64,000 nucleotides of DNA from Odiellus spinosus (GCA_963920705.1 OY987229.1:24339728-24403727); one strand, 5' to 3'; numbered from the stretch's first letter, positions 1 to 10,556 are shown. Numbers and translations: made by a program. The notes: generated from the letters alone by a model not told the origin.

Positions 1-350
1 CTTACTGAATTTTATAATTGTTGATAATCCATTGCTACTAATAAAATTATTTTAATTCACTTAAGCTTCGTTTTCAACAACCTTAATTCTAACGAAAAAT
101 AACCTTACGAAGTTAAAATACACTTTTGCGTGCATATCTTTAAAGTCTCACACAGAAGGGAGGACTAAACATTACGGGAAAGTTGAATAGAAGGAAAAAC
201 AGCCTAGGGTCAGGAATATCTAATGTTGTAAAATCGCTTCGCAAGTTATTATTCAAGGGAAATGTATACTTTAATTAATAACTCTAAAAAAATGCGTTCG
301 TGTACCCTTTGAAGGTAATCGTGAATCTTCAACGACTTTCTTTAGCATTT
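1..350. other. Left edge, no gene seen
   Basis: AT-rich non-coding sequence. If ZF1-20 are alternative 3' exons, this is intron, and the common 5' exons lie further left outside the window. Confidence 0.6.
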
Positions 351-365
351 CTAATGTGGAAATCT
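351..365 (+). promoter_or_regulatory. GTGTGGAAATCT-type array element of ZF1
   Basis: Reads CTAATGTGGAAATCT, preceded by AGCATTT. It ends 59 nt before the ZF1 exon. Confidence 0.8.
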
Positions 366-424
366 TCGTATATAACTAAGCATCCTAATTTAACATTAAC
401 AAAGAATTTACGACGCTTTTATAG

Positions 425-1078
425 GTATCTCTAAAAGCTCACATGAAACTTCACGGTGACAACCATCCTTTGTATGTTTGTGAGATCTGCGGTATAAGTT
501 ATCGTACGCGTCAATATCTGAAAATTCACAGAAGAGCTCATACCGGGGAAAGACCCTTCAAATGTGAGGAGTGTGGAAAACGTTTCGCTGTGAAGCACAT
601 CTTGAGGGAGCACGCGTCAGTTCATACTGGCCTTAAACCGCATTTATGCGTTACTTGTGGGAAATCTTATAAACACGCCAGCACTCTATTAAAACATACG
701 CGATCGCACACTGGTTATAAACCTCATAAATGCGAACATTGTGGAAAAGGCTTCGACATCAAAGCTAAACTTCAACTTCACATGCGAACTCACACTGGAG
801 AAAGGCCTCACCAATGCGGAGTTTGTAACAAAAGGTTCAGTCAGAAGTACAATTTGACCGTGCATCTTCGTACTCATACCCGGGATAAGGGACGGAAGAA
901 GAAAACATCTGGTGATGATAATAGTGACGAAGCAGTTGCTGGAACATCTGCCATTAAAACTCATTCGGAGGAAGAAGAGGAAGATATGTTTTTGCCAGCA
1001 ACTAATGTTAATTATTTCAATTACGGGTATCCAACCCCCTTACCGCCATCTGGCGGAATTCATTATACTCATCTGTAG
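425..1078 (+). CDS. ZF1: terminal C2H2 zinc-finger exon of the array
   Basis: Probable alternative 3' coding exon of a sequence-specific DNA-binding factor (nuclear, inferred). The exon is taken to start after the acceptor TTTTATAG at 417-424, in phase 0, reading V-S-L-K-A-H-M-K-L-H. This is the His half of a finger whose Cys half must come from an upstream exon. Five full fingers follow with TGERP/TGYKP-type linkers, then a basic stretch (RDKGRKKK), an acidic stretch (EEEEED) and a tail ending in HYTHL. It has 217 codons before TAG. The ATG at 443 codes for the Met between the two His residues, so it need not be an initiator. AATAAA at 1111 is a candidate poly(A) signal. Confidence 0.9.
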   Translation, partial: VSLKAHMKLHGDNHPLYVCEICGISYRTRQYLKIHRRAHTGERPFKCEECGKRFAVKHILREHASVHTGLKPHLCVTCGKSYKHASTLLKHTRSHTGYKPHKCEHCGKGFDIKAKLQLHMRTHTGERPHQCGVCNKRFSQKYNLTVHLRTHTRDKGRKKKTSGDDNSDEAVAGTSAIKTHSEEEEEDMFLPATNVNYFNYGYPTPLPPSGGIHYTHL

Positions 1079-1489
1079 ATTGATTTTTAGAATTAGAAAT
1101 CATCACTATAAATAAAAACATTAGATTATAAATTGAGTTTTCTATCACTAAAATTTTAACTTAGCTAAGCTTCTTTTTCGTAAACTAATCTTAATTCTGA
1201 GGAAAATGAAAATCTCAGGTTAACAAAACTTACTATTGTATTTAGTAAGAAGATTCTATAAGAAAGCACTCAATTTTACTTTACACCTTCCCTTGAAAGA
1301 TAATTCTTGTAGCCACTGGCTATGGAAAAGTTTTCCCACTTTATAGTTAGTTTTCTTGACCCCGGTTAATATTCTGATTTTGCTGTGGTCCCTCCCTAAA
1401 TCGCCTTTGACAATGTTTGTATTTTACAACATTTATTTTGTTAACCTCTATTAAACATAAACGTGACTCTCCATTGGGCTTTAGCGTTT

Positions 1490-1504
1490 CTAATGTGGAA
1501 ATCT
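1490..1504 (+). promoter_or_regulatory. Array element of ZF2
   Basis: Reads CTAATGTGGAAATCT after TTAGCGTTT; 59 nt before the exon. Confidence 0.8.
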
Positions 1505-1563
1505 ACAAACGTAACTAAGGACCCTAATTTATCATTAACAAAGAATTTAAAACTCATTTTTAG

Positions 1564-2220
1564 ATAAATCTAAAAGCTCACATGAAACTTCACGAGGACA
1601 ACATTCCTATGTACGTTTGCGAGATCTGCGGGCAAGGTTATCGTACCCGCCAATATCTGAAAATTCACAGAAGAGCGCATACTGGCGAACGACCCTACGA
1701 ATGCGAGGTGTGTGGAAAACGTTTCGCCGTGAAGCACATCTTGAGGGAGCACGCGTCAGTTCATACTGGCCTTAAGCCTCATTTATGCGTTACTTGCGGG
1801 AAATCTTATAAACGCGCCAGCACTCTCTTAAAACACCTGCAAGGGCACACCGGCTATAAACCCCATAAATGCGAACATTGTGGAAAAGGCTTTGACATCA
1901 ATGCTAAACTTCTACTTCACATGCGAACTCACACGGGAGAACGGCCTCACCAATGCGGAGTTTGTCACAAAAGGTTCAGTCAGAAGTACAATTTGACCGT
2001 GCATCTCCGTACTCATACCCGGGATAAAGGACGGAAGAAGAAAACGGCATCTGCTGATGATAATAGTGACGAGGCAGTTGCTGGAACATCTGGCGCTAAA
2101 AATCATTCCGAGGATGAAAACGAAGATATGTTTATGGCATCAACTAGTATTAATTATTTCAATTTTGGGTATCCAAACCCCATGGCGCCACCTAGTGGAA
2201 TTCATTATACGCATCTGTAG
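1564..2220 (+). CDS. ZF2: terminal C2H2 zinc-finger exon
   Basis: Phase-0 exon after CATTTTTAG, opening I-N-L-K-A-H-M-K-L-H. It carries one His half-finger and five full C2H2 fingers, then an acidic patch (EDENED) and a tail ending HYTHL, 218 codons in all. It is very close to ZF1 and ZF3; ZF1-3 form a recent subfamily with near-identical fingers 1, 2, 4 and 5. The third full finger (YKRASTLLKH) and the residues after it differ from ZF1, for example LQGH against TRSH. Candidate AATAAA at 2353. Confidence 0.9.
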   Translation: MNLKAHMKLHEDNIPMYVCEICGQGYRTRQYLKIHRRAHTGERPYECEVCGKRFAVKHILREHASVHTGLKPHLCVTCGKSYKRASTLLKHLQGHTGYKPHKCEHCGKGFDINAKLLLHMRTHTGERPHQCGVCHKRFSQKYNLTVHLRTHTRDKGRKKKTASADDNSDEAVAGTSGAKNHSEDENEDMFMASTSINYFNFGYPNPMAPPSGIHYTHL

Positions 2221-2653
2221 ACCAGCTGATTTTTGGAATAAGAAATTATTAGTAGAAATAACGTTAGCCTGTATACAACGTGTGAGTTTACTGTCTCAAA
2301 ACTTTAATCTTAGCTAAGCCTCATATCGTAAAATAATATAATTCCGGTGAAAAATAAAGTCTTAAGTTAACTCAGATTTTCTTTGAAAAATATCTGACAG
2401 TAAAACATTAGGGTTTTATTAGTAGATACGATAACAAATGACTTTTCCTTCACACCTTCCTTTAAAAAAGAATACATACGGCCCGATACTTTATGGAAAT
2501 ATTTACAACTCCCTTTTATAGTTTTATTTGGCGGTAGTTAGTGGTTCTATGTTAATGTCATCCTTAAATAAAGATCGCATTTGACAATATTTGTGTTTCA
2601 CAAAATTTCTTACTGAATGTAAACTTGACTCATCAATATGCCCTAAAGCGTTT

Positions 2654-2668
2654 CTATTGTGGAAATCT
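2654..2668 (+). promoter_or_regulatory. Array element of ZF3
   Basis: Reads CTATTGTGGAAATCT after AGCGTTT; 57 nt before the exon. Confidence 0.8.
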
Positions 2669-2725
2669 AGATACTTAACTAACCATCGTAATTGAATATT
2701 AACAAAATTTAAATCGCATTTATAG

Positions 2726-3382
2726 ATAAATCTTAAAGCTCACATGAAACTTCACGAAGACAACATTCCTTTGTACTTTTGCGAGATCTGCGGGCAAGGT
2801 TATCGTACCCGCCAATATCTGAAAATTCACAGAAGAGCGCATACTGGGGAACGACCCTTCGAATGTGAGGAGTGTGGAAAACGTTTCGCCGCGAAACACA
2901 TCTTGACAGAGCACGGTTCGGTTCATACTGGCGCTAAGCCGCATTTATGCGTTGTTTGTGGCAAATCTTATAAACGTGCCAGCACACTCTTAAAACATAC
3001 GCGATCGCACACCGGCTATAAACCCCATAAATGCGAACATTGTGGAAAAGGCTTTGACATCAGAGCTAAACTTAAACTTCATATGCGAACTCACACGGGA
3101 GAACGGCCTCACCAATGCGGAGTTTGTCACAAAAGGTTCAGTCAGAAGTTCAATTTGACCGTGCATCTCCGTACTCATACTCGTGATAAGGGACGGAAGA
3201 AGAAAACAACATCTGGTGATGATAATAGTGACGAGGCAGTTGCTGGAACATCTGGCGTTAAATCTCATTCCGAGGATGAAAACGATAATATGTTTTTGGC
3301 ATCAACTAGCATTAATTATTTCAATTTTGGGTATCCAGCCGCTATGCCGCCATCTGGCGGAATTCATTATACGCATCTATAA
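2726..3382 (+). CDS. ZF3: terminal C2H2 zinc-finger exon
   Basis: Phase-0 exon after CATTTATAG, opening I-N-L-K-A-H. It has a His half-finger plus five full fingers and 218 codons. It is a paralogue of ZF1 and ZF2, with changes in finger 2 (FAAKHILTEH) and a Phe for Tyr in the last finger (FSQKFNLTVH). The tail is acidic (EDENDN) and then ends NYFNFGYP...HYTHL. Confidence 0.9.
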   Translation: MNLKAHMKLHEDNIPLYFCEICGQGYRTRQYLKIHRRAHTGERPFECEECGKRFAAKHILTEHGSVHTGAKPHLCVVCGKSYKRASTLLKHTRSHTGYKPHKCEHCGKGFDIRAKLKLHMRTHTGERPHQCGVCHKRFSQKFNLTVHLRTHTRDKGRKKKTTSGDDNSDEAVAGTSGVKSHSEDENDNMFLASTSINYFNFGYPAAMPPSGGIHYTHL

Positions 3383-3775
3383 ACCAGCTAACTTCTCAAA
3401 TAAGAAATTATTAGTAGAAATATAAACATAAATATAAAAATGAGTTTTCTATCAAAGAAATAAATTTCGCTAAAGCTCATTTTCGGAAACTAATCGTGTA
3501 AAACAATAGGGTTTTAGTAGTAGATTGAATAAGGAATCATTTTATTTTACTTTAATTCTTTCCTTTAAAGTGAATTCATATAGCCACATATGCTACGAAA
3601 GCATCTTCTAACTACCCTAGCCCTTTATAGTTAGTTTAATTGGCGCTAATTAGTGGTTTCATTTTGATAACGGTTGTTATTTACAAAATAATTATAATAA
3701 TAATAATACTTTATTGTTGCCACTTCTTTAGAGATACAAAATGTAAACTTGGCTCTTAAATGGCCTTTAGCGTTT

Positions 3776-3790
3776 CTAATGTGGAAATCT
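3776..3790 (+). promoter_or_regulatory. Array element of ZF4
   Basis: Reads CTAATGTGGAAATCT after TTAGCGTTT; 59 nt before the exon. Confidence 0.8.
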
Positions 3791-3849
3791 ACGTTCATAA
3801 CTAAGCAACCTATTTAAATATTAATGAATAATTTAAACCGCATTTTTAG

Positions 3850-4443
3850 ATAAATCTAAAAGCTCATATGAAACTCCACGACAATCCGTTGTACGTTTGC
3901 GATATCTGCGGCAATGGTTATCGCACTCGCAAGTACCTGACAGTGCACGGACGAATCCACACCGGGGAACGACCCTTCGTATGCGAAGAATGCGGAAAAG
4001 GTTTCACTGACAAGGAAGTCTTAAAGAAACACGCGTTAGTTCATACTGGCGATAAGCCCTTTTTATGCGTTACTTGCGGCAAAACGTACGGACACGCCAG
4101 CACACTCTTTAAACACGCGCGATCGCACACGGGCTATAAACCCCATAAATGCGAACATTGCGGAAGATGTTTCGCCATCAAACATAAACTCCAACTTCAC
4201 ATACTGACTCACACCGGAGAAAGGCCTCACCAGTGCCAAGTTTGTCACAAACGGTTCAGTCAGAAATACAATTTAACCGTACATCTTCGTACACACACCC
4301 GGGATAAGAAAGCGACATCTGGTGGCGATGATATAGACAAAGTGATTGCGGGGACATCCGGTATAAAAAGTCAAATTGACTTTGAAAATGATGACAATAA
4401 TTTCTTTTTGGTATCGACTGGTATTAATTACTTCAATTTGTAG
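3850..4443 (+). CDS. ZF4: terminal C2H2 zinc-finger exon with shortened tail
   Basis: Phase-0 exon after CATTTTTAG, opening I-N-L-K-A-H-M-K-L-H. It has a half-finger and five full fingers, 197 codons. Fingers are diverged from ZF1-3 (finger 2 FTDKEVLKKH, finger 4 FAIKHKLQLH), while the last finger keeps [10 protein letters not shown]. The reading frame stops at NYFNL-TAG, so the GYP...HYTHL segment of its neighbours is missing. At this point the DNA has AATTTGTAG where ZF3 has AATTTTGGGTAT, which suggests a small indel or substitution created the stop. Confidence 0.88.
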   Translation: MNLKAHMKLHDNPLYVCDICGNGYRTRKYLTVHGRIHTGERPFVCEECGKGFTDKEVLKKHALVHTGDKPFLCVTCGKTYGHASTLFKHARSHTGYKPHKCEHCGRCFAIKHKLQLHILTHTGERPHQCQVCHKRFSQKYNLTVHLRTHTRDKKATSGGDDIDKVIAGTSGIKSQIDFENDDNNFFLVSTGINYFNL

Positions 4444-4938
4444 ACCATTATATTTGTTCCATGCGTAACATTCTGAAAAACAAATTACTTATTACTTGAA
4501 AATATAATTTTCACAAATATTATGTAAAATAATGTCTTTCCACGGATAATAAAACTCATTAGGAGATTAAGATATGGATTTTGCGTACTTCTAGTCACTG
4601 AACTAAAGTTAAAAATAGCTTCTGATATGGGTGCCATTTCAAATTTATATTAAAACACTAACCACACGGCGCTATGCATCACTTTAAAACTTTTCTGCTG
4701 AAAATCTATTGTGAACTTCAGATTTAAACAAACCTTTATCATTATAGCCTCATAATTCATATATTGATTTCATGGTACCCCGCTTTCGCTAGATTGCGAA
4801 TAACTAGTTGGTTTTTATAGTAGGAAGTCAAATAGTGGTAGGAAAAATCCCATGATCCTTACTAGGTTCTTCCTTTCATAATCTTGCAACGTTTTCCATT
4901 GGAGGGGGCAATTAATTTTGATTAATAATTAGTGTTTT

Positions 4939-4952
4939 TACTGTGGAAATCT
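4939..4952 (+). promoter_or_regulatory. Array element of ZF5 (variant)
   Basis: Reads TACTGTGGAAATCT; the left half (TTTCTA) is not kept. 58 nt before the exon. Confidence 0.7.
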
Positions 4953-5010
4953 ATACAACTCTTAAACAAACATAATTCCTGACACATTACAATGAGTTAC
5001 GTTTATTTAG

Positions 5011-5655
5011 GCATGTCTGAAAGCCCATATGAAAGTACACAGCAACCAATTATACATGTGCGAGATTTGCGGCCAGGGTTACCGTCAGCGAGACTATCTC
5101 AGAATTCACAAACGAATGCACACCGGTGAAAAACCCTACAAATGCGATCAATGCGATAAGAGTTTCATCACGAAAAATGTTCTGACCAAACACAAAGTCG
5201 TCCATACGGGCGCCAGGGCCTATCTATGCATGGTCTGTGGCAAATCGCTGAGCCAACAAGGCTCCCTGCAAATTCACATGAGATCACACACGGGGAATAA
5301 ACCTTATAAATGCGAACAATGCGGGAAATCTTTCTCGATTAGAGACAAACTTTTACTGCACATATTAACTCATACGGGAGAACGACCTCACGAATGCGAA
5401 ATCTGTCACAAGCGATTCAGTCAAAAATACAATTTGACCGTTCATCTTCGTACTCACACCCGCGATAAGGGACGTAAGAAAAAAGCGACATCCGGTGGTG
5501 ATGATAATAGTAACGAAATGGGTGCGGGACCATCTGGTGTACACCATGATTATTTTAAAAGCCGTAATGAACCAGCTCATTTTGTAGAGTCTACCGGGGT
5601 TAATTATTTCAATTTCGGATATACATCTGCGGGAAATTACTACACTCAGTTGTAG
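5011..5655 (+). CDS. ZF5: terminal C2H2 zinc-finger exon
   Basis: Phase-0 exon after GTTTATTTAG, opening A-C-L-K-A-H-M-K-V-H. It has a half-finger and five fingers, 214 codons. The third full finger has Leu in place of the conserved core Phe/Tyr (CGKSLSQQGSLQIH). The last finger is [10 protein letters not shown]. The tail YFNFGYTS...NYYTQL is intermediate between the HYTHL tails of ZF1-3 and the YYTQL tails of later copies. Confidence 0.9.
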   Translation, partial: ACLKAHMKVHSNQLYMCEICGQGYRQRDYLRIHKRMHTGEKPYKCDQCDKSFITKNVLTKHKVVHTGARAYLCMVCGKSLSQQGSLQIHMRSHTGNKPYKCEQCGKSFSIRDKLLLHILTHTGERPHECEICHKRFSQKYNLTVHLRTHTRDKGRKKKATSGGDDNSNEMGAGPSGVHHDYFKSRNEPAHFVESTGVNYFNFGYTSAGNYYTQL

Positions 5656-6930
5656 ATGGTTTGAAGGGATGGTTAAGCTATGATTGATTTCGTAATGATC
5701 TTCCGCGAACGCTTGATGATTCTTTCATTCCTAATATCTGTACTTGTTCCGGTCAAATAATTATTTTAATTGATATAGTGTCAAAATTAATAGTAAAATT
5801 TACGCTTAAAAGTTTTCAAGATAATTGGGTTTTAATTGTCCCATCTTAGTAGAGCTAGCTAACAATTTTTAAGCAAATCAAAAATAATTAAATTTCACTT
5901 TTAGTGTTGACATTATATTTATAATCAATATAAAACTGAAAAATTGACCAATTATATTACAATTTATTAAATTTTTTGTTCAGTATAAATTTGTCCATCA
6001 TTTTCGTAAGATTTGAAGTAGAGATGGGAAAACCTAAACTACTGGGCTTTACATTTTAACTTTACTTAAGCGCATCTGTTGAATCATCAAACCATTTTCT
6101 ATCCGCATATCATTTAATTTTACCTGATATTTTGAAACACCGAGATACCGCCATTATTTATTTAATGAATGATAATAATTTGCGTGAAAAACCGTCGTTT
6201 TTACCCCCTTAGGCATTACCTAGTGTGGAAATCTATGAATTTTTCAATATAATATAACCTCATTATAGTCCGATCGCATCTTTTAGTTTTGAATTCGTAC
6301 GGATTATTTTTTGCCAATGCTTCATTCAAATGATCAAACAGAATGGGTCAGAGATTTTCGATTTGCTTGATATAATTAAGACTGGCCTTTCTTTTGAGAA
6401 ATAGTTTATGTCAATTTTAAATTATAAATAATTATGTCATGAAAATGGAATAATGGACTTAAATGTCAGAGGAATGCGTACAGCTGATGTACAATTTTAA
6501 AACTTACAAAAATTCTTTTTTGGAATTGTTTTATATCCAAACTTAAACTTATAAAGCGTTAAAATGGGTAAAAATAGGCCACTCTAAATATATGGATTAC
6601 TTTCACGCTACGAATCGTTAACCTCTGTAGCACATTCTTATGATCACGTGACTCTAGCACTAAAAATAATAGAATTTATCTGTTCAAATATAAATTCCTT
6701 GAAAGTTTTATCTCCCTTGAGTTTTAAAGGCTTCTCATTGATCTCTCGAGTATTTCAAAGGCCAAATAGTTTGGAAATTAAAAATATCTGGTTTTGGCTA
6801 TTAGCAAGAGTATATGAAAATCCTGAGTCCTAAGAGGGGAAAAAAAAAACTTTCACGCAGACTAATATTTGAATAAGATGTTCCCTTAAAATTATTACCT
6901 TACCAAAGTACCCGAATGTAATCCGTCTAG
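5656..6930. other. Spacer before ZF6
   Basis: Holds the ZF6 array element and otherwise no supported gene. The 61-codon frame at 6648-6833 has no coding support. Confidence 0.55.
6220..6234 (+). promoter_or_regulatory. Array element of ZF6, displaced
   Basis: Perfect CTAGTGTGGAAATCT after TTAGGCATTAC, but 696 nt before the exon. A CTTTTAG lies about 50 nt after it, where the acceptor would be in other copies. Confidence 0.8.
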
Positions 6931-7656
6931 AAAACGCTGAAACAACATATGAAAATTCACACCCGTGATGTTCCGGAAAAACCTTACATCTGCGAGATTT
7001 GCGGCCAAGGTTTCACGCAGATCACCTACCTTTCCGTTCACAGACGAAAACACACCGGCGAACGTCCCTTCCAATGCGAACTCTGCGGAAAGAGTTTCGC
7101 CAACAAATCGATCTTCAAAAACCACTCGGTAGTGCACACCGGAATTAAATCTTACTTGTGCACGGTTTGCGGCAAGTCCTTCGCCAAGGCAGGTTCCATG
7201 CAAATGCACATGCGTAGTCACACGGGATTTAAACCGCATATTTGCGAACAGTGCGGTAAAGCGTTCGCTGTCAGGGAGAAGTTGACCCTTCATCTGTTAA
7301 CTCACACCGGGGAACGGCCGCATCAATGCGAAATCTGTCAGAAGAGATTCAGTCAGAAACATAATTTGACCGTTCACTTGAGAACGCATACCAGAGATAA
7401 GGGTACTCCTAGGAAGAAATCTATGGTCATGGATGAAATTGCCGGGCCTTCGATGGTACCCGATGTCGCGGCTGCAGCGGCGAGCGTCGCGCACGGTGTT
7501 GCTCACGGAATGGCTTATTACAATGCCCAAAAGAAAATGCCGCACACTCAAACGCCCGAAGAACGAGCGTTTACCGAATCAGCTGGAATGGGTTATTTTA
7601 ACTTTGGTTATCAACCGACTATGGTGCCACCGCAAAATTATTACACGCAGTTGTAG
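6931..7656 (+). CDS. ZF6: terminal C2H2 zinc-finger exon
   Basis: Phase-0 exon after TCCGTCTAG, opening K-T-L-K-Q-H-M-K-I-H. It has a half-finger and five full fingers, 241 codons. The region after the fingers is rich in Ala and Val (VAAAAASVAHG), then has a Tyr-Asn-Ala-Gln-Lys-Lys segment shared with ZF9, and ends MGYFNFGYQPTMVPPQNYYTQL-like. Its conserved upstream element is 696 nt away, against about 60 nt in most copies, so the spacer has probably received an insertion. Confidence 0.9.
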   Translation, partial: KTLKQHMKIHTRDVPEKPYICEICGQGFTQITYLSVHRRKHTGERPFQCELCGKSFANKSIFKNHSVVHTGIKSYLCTVCGKSFAKAGSMQMHMRSHTGFKPHICEQCGKAFAVREKLTLHLLTHTGERPHQCEICQKRFSQKHNLTVHLRTHTRDKGTPRKKSMVMDEIAGPSMVPDVAAAAASVAHGVAHGMAYYNAQKKMPHTQTPEERAFTESAGMGYFNFGYQPTMVPPQNYYTQL

Positions 7657-9089
7657 ACGTTTCGGAGTTAACTGACTAATTGATAGCTTCAAAATATGTG
7701 TCAAAATTGGTCCACATTTAAAAGTTTCAAAGTTTTGATGGTTTTTCCCAGGTATTAAATTATAATATCATTGATTATTCACCAATTTGGTGAAAATTAG
7801 CTAGGCGCTGAGTTTATTGCGATTGTGAGGCTCAAAATTAGTAATATTTGTAACTAAGGAAGAACTTTTCAAAATTGTTGTTCTTTAATTCTGGACCCAT
7901 TTCGATCTATTTGGTTCTCTACTATATATAACGAAAGACTCTATTTAGAGGGCTCCGAGCAATCATCATATAGTAATTTCCTCATCACTTATGAGGCTTG
8001 GAATATTATTAAGATTCTTGCGGATGAGAGTGTCAAAATTAGCCAATAGGAATAGATAATGATTCGTGGAAAACACCAAGAATTGTAACTTCTTTAGTTA
8101 TTGGCTGATGTTGACAAAACAAGCTCTTAACTACTCTGTATTTGACGATGAAACTTATGAGCTTGACAAAAATGTTTTAAAATGTGTTTGGATACCTTTT
8201 GGGTTTGAAGAAGCGTATTGTCCCGGAGAAAATACCATACGTTCACTAGACATTCATTGAGGAACTGAGTGAGATTCAAATTATGTATGGGGGCAAGGGG
8301 GGGGGGCTAATAACTCACCAAGGAAATCTTATTCACATAAATTATATTAGCACATCATATTCACGGCTATAAATATGCAAAGCGATATGTTATTTCAATA
8401 TTTAAAGGACAGGTCTCATTTAAATTCACGTTTTTTTGAAGTTAGTTTCAAAATGAGATAATTTGCACTACAGTCGGTTTTTATTTTATAAATTATAAAT
8501 ATATTACTTTGTGACGTCAACCACAATTATACTGGTGAAATCTATATTATTATTATTATTAACATCAAACCAAACCTCCTTAATGAAGTCTGCCATTACC
8601 TTCTAAATTAATTTTAATTATTAGTTTGAAAGGTTGAAATTATCGCGCGTCTCTCATTCTGAAAATCACGAATTTCTATGGGATTTATCCTTCAAATATC
8701 TCATACTGGAATGTACCAATCATATTCTGAATGCTGTTTGTGTTTTTGAATATAGGCATAGGCCTAAACTCTTCACATCAATTGAATTTTTTATTTGTCT
8801 CATTTTAATCTGTATACAGTTCATGTATTGGTGGGTAATAAACAGTCAAAAGTTCAAGAAGACAGCCTTATATACACTTTGTAGGCTAATGCTAATAGAC
8901 TAGGTATTCGGTTAAGCGAAGCTGTCACTGTAGTTCATGTACTCCAAGTGAAAATTGAGTAGCATTTTCGGAAAGATCGTTAAAAAACGATTCAATATGT
9001 CATAGAAAAAATGACCCCAATAGTAAAAATACATTTTATAATCGTCATTTTCGAAATATTTAAAATCCCCGGCAATAATACGTCATCAC
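7657..9089. other. Spacer after ZF6
   Basis: No supported gene. It has a G run at about 8297 (ten G) and a (TAT)n run at about 8545. Open frames at 8066 and 8634 are AT-rich with no recognisable domain or splice context. Confidence 0.55.
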
Positions 9090-9322
9090 TATGGTCACGT
9101 GGCTATTGTAGAGCCTACCGAAATTTTGCGTCGTCTGCTTGTTATTGTAAGTTCTTCAGCTAGGGCCAGCGGATGTAGAGTCCGGTTTTCAAAACGTTTC
9201 TCGCGGTCTTAAAGTTTAATTTTACGATAATCGGTAATATTTAGCGTAAGTCGTGTCTAATTATTATAGTTTTTGTCATATAATTCGCTGAACTATCGCG
9301 AAATGATCGAAATAAGTTTAAA
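9090..9322 (+). promoter_or_regulatory. CpG-containing promoter-like block before the 9.3-kb exon
   Basis: The stretch has many more CG dinucleotides (ACGTCA, CACGTG, GCGTCGTC, CGCGG, ATCGCG) than the AT-rich spacers around it, including an E-box CACGTG. It lies immediately before the candidate start codon at 9323. Promoter role is inferred only. Confidence 0.35.
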
Positions 9323-9428
9323 ATGAATCTAGGCGTTTTTGAATCGGCGAATTTTCCCGACTGTTCTCGTGACGGGATTAAAGTGCTATGTAATTTTGAA
9401 AAGCTACCTATACCCCTAGGCCTATTTG
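9323..9428 (+). CDS. Candidate first coding exon inside the array (weak PR/SET-like start)
   Basis: ATG after TTTAAA opens a 35-codon frame that ends at a strong donor (CTATTTG|GTGAGT) in phase 1. The peptide reads MNLGVFESANF... and ends KLPIPLGLF, which weakly recalls the LP-x-GL segment near the start of PRDM-type PR domains. The 230 bp before it are richer in CpG than the neighbourhood. Its phase-1 donor does not fit the phase-0 acceptors of the ZF exons, so at least one unseen exon would be needed between them. It may belong to another gene or be chance. Confidence 0.4.
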
Positions 9429-9685
9429 GTGAGTGAATTTTAATTTAAACATTTACCTTTGATTTTCGAATAATTTGCGCGCTCTAGTTTCAATTTCAAT
9501 CGATTAAATTACTCGCTTAACTTCGATCCTAGCTCGTCAGTATCTTCGACCAATGTTTTTAAGCCATGACGTATCTCTTATACGTGTTATTAAAATGACG
9601 CGCGGCTCTCATACTGTAGTAGTATTTTCATTTAATAATAATTGTGGTCAACCACGGAGGCATTGCCATTCCCTTTTGACACGAA

Positions 9686-9699
9686 TAGTGTGGAAATCT
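9686..9699 (+). promoter_or_regulatory. Array element of ZF7
   Basis: Reads TAGTGTGGAAATCT; 56 nt before the exon. Confidence 0.8.
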
Positions 9700-9755
9700 A
9701 ATAAAGTCCCTCTAAAATACGATAAAAAACAAAATCCACAATCATTTATCCATAG

Positions 9756-10433
9756 CGAACTTTGAAAGTACACATGGAAATTCACGGCAGACCTTGCCGC
9801 GATAAACCTTTCGTTTGCGAAGAATGCGGACAGTCTTTCAGCCAACGAATCTACTTGACGACTCACCAACGTAAACACACCGGCGAACGACCATTTCAAT
9901 GCGATCAATGCAACAAATCTTTCATGAGCAGAACGGTTCTGAACCAACACGCCAAAATTCACACGGGTGTCAGAGAATATTTGTGCCCAGTTTGCGGAAA
10001 AGCCTTCGTTGATGGGAAAACCTTGGAACGTCACTCGCAAACTCACAGCGGTCTCAAACCTATCAAATGCGAACTATGCGACAAATGTTTCGCCGATACG
10101 AGGAATCGTAGACAACATATGATCGTGCATACGGGCGAACGTAAACACGAGTGTAAAATTTGTCACAAGATGTTCGGTCGAGCGTACACCCTGAGAGTTC
10201 ATATGAAGACTCATAACAAAGCTCCTCAAATTCGGAATAAAAATTTAACCAGGGAAGAAGTTGTTACGAACGCTTCGGGTGAACCTTCTGATTATAATCT
10301 TCCTAAGGAAATAGCGAATACCCGATTGGTTGAATATCGAACTTTTGAGGAATCGTCAGCGATGGGTTTTTATAATTTTGGACATCAAACATGTGGGGGG
10401 CTGCCCCCCGTTTATAATTATACGAAACTTTAA
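9756..10433 (+). CDS. ZF7: terminal C2H2 zinc-finger exon
   Basis: Phase-0 exon after TTATCCATAG, opening [10 protein letters not shown]. It has a half-finger and five fingers, 225 codons. It is the most diverged of the long-tailed copies: the last finger is [10 protein letters not shown], not [10 protein letters not shown], and finger 4 has Arg where the helix Leu is usual ([10 protein letters not shown]). The tail is GFYNFGHQ...YNYTKL. The first linker region (GRPCRDK) resembles ZF9 (GRKCREK). Confidence 0.88.
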   Translation, partial: RTLKVHMEIHGRPCRDKPFVCEECGQSFSQRIYLTTHQRKHTGERPFQCDQCNKSFMSRTVLNQHAKIHTGVREYLCPVCGKAFVDGKTLERHSQTHSGLKPIKCELCDKCFADTRNRRQHMIVHTGERKHECKICHKMFGRAYTLRVHMKTHNKAPQIRNKNLTREEVVTNASGEPSDYNLPKEIANTRLVEYRTFEESSAMGFYNFGHQTCGGLPPVYNYTKL

Positions 10434-10556
10434 AGTTGAAGCCGCGTATTTTAACTATTTGATAATAACCTAGTTGAAAACATTTGTGAATTCAACTGAT
10501 ATTATTATTTTAATTTTGAATATCAAACACCCACGAGAACGAGTCAAAACAGTATT

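Larger units (their letters stand above)
1079..4938. other. Spacers of ZF1-ZF5
   Basis: The gaps 1079-1489, 2221-2653, 3383-3775 and 4444-4938 are AT-rich 3'UTR/intron with no other gene. They share diverged blocks such as CTTAGCTAAGC and ACACCTTCC(C/T)TT, as expected of tandem duplicates. A short (ATA)n run is at 3690-3710. Confidence 0.6.

Noticed and set aside
348..365. The array element as a branch point or 3' splice site (TTTCTAG looks like an acceptor)
   Set aside because: Distance to the exon is 44-696 nt with AGs between, several copies lack AG (CTAAT, CTATT), and no conserved open frame follows it.
348..365. The array element as a Su(H)/RBPJ or Runx binding site
   Set aside because: GTGTGGAAA resembles GTGGGAA and TGTGGT but fits neither, and conservation extends over about 18 nt, longer than either site.
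443..1078. ATG at 443 (and the matching ATGs of other copies) as start codons
   Set aside because: The frame is conserved upstream of the ATG as half a finger, and other copies have GTG or TTG at this place.
6895..7293. Long minus-strand open frames antisense to ZF exons (also near 9648, 12868, 15268 and 24535)
   Set aside because: They run exactly opposite the finger repeats and arise from repeated codon patterns; they have no domain or splice context.
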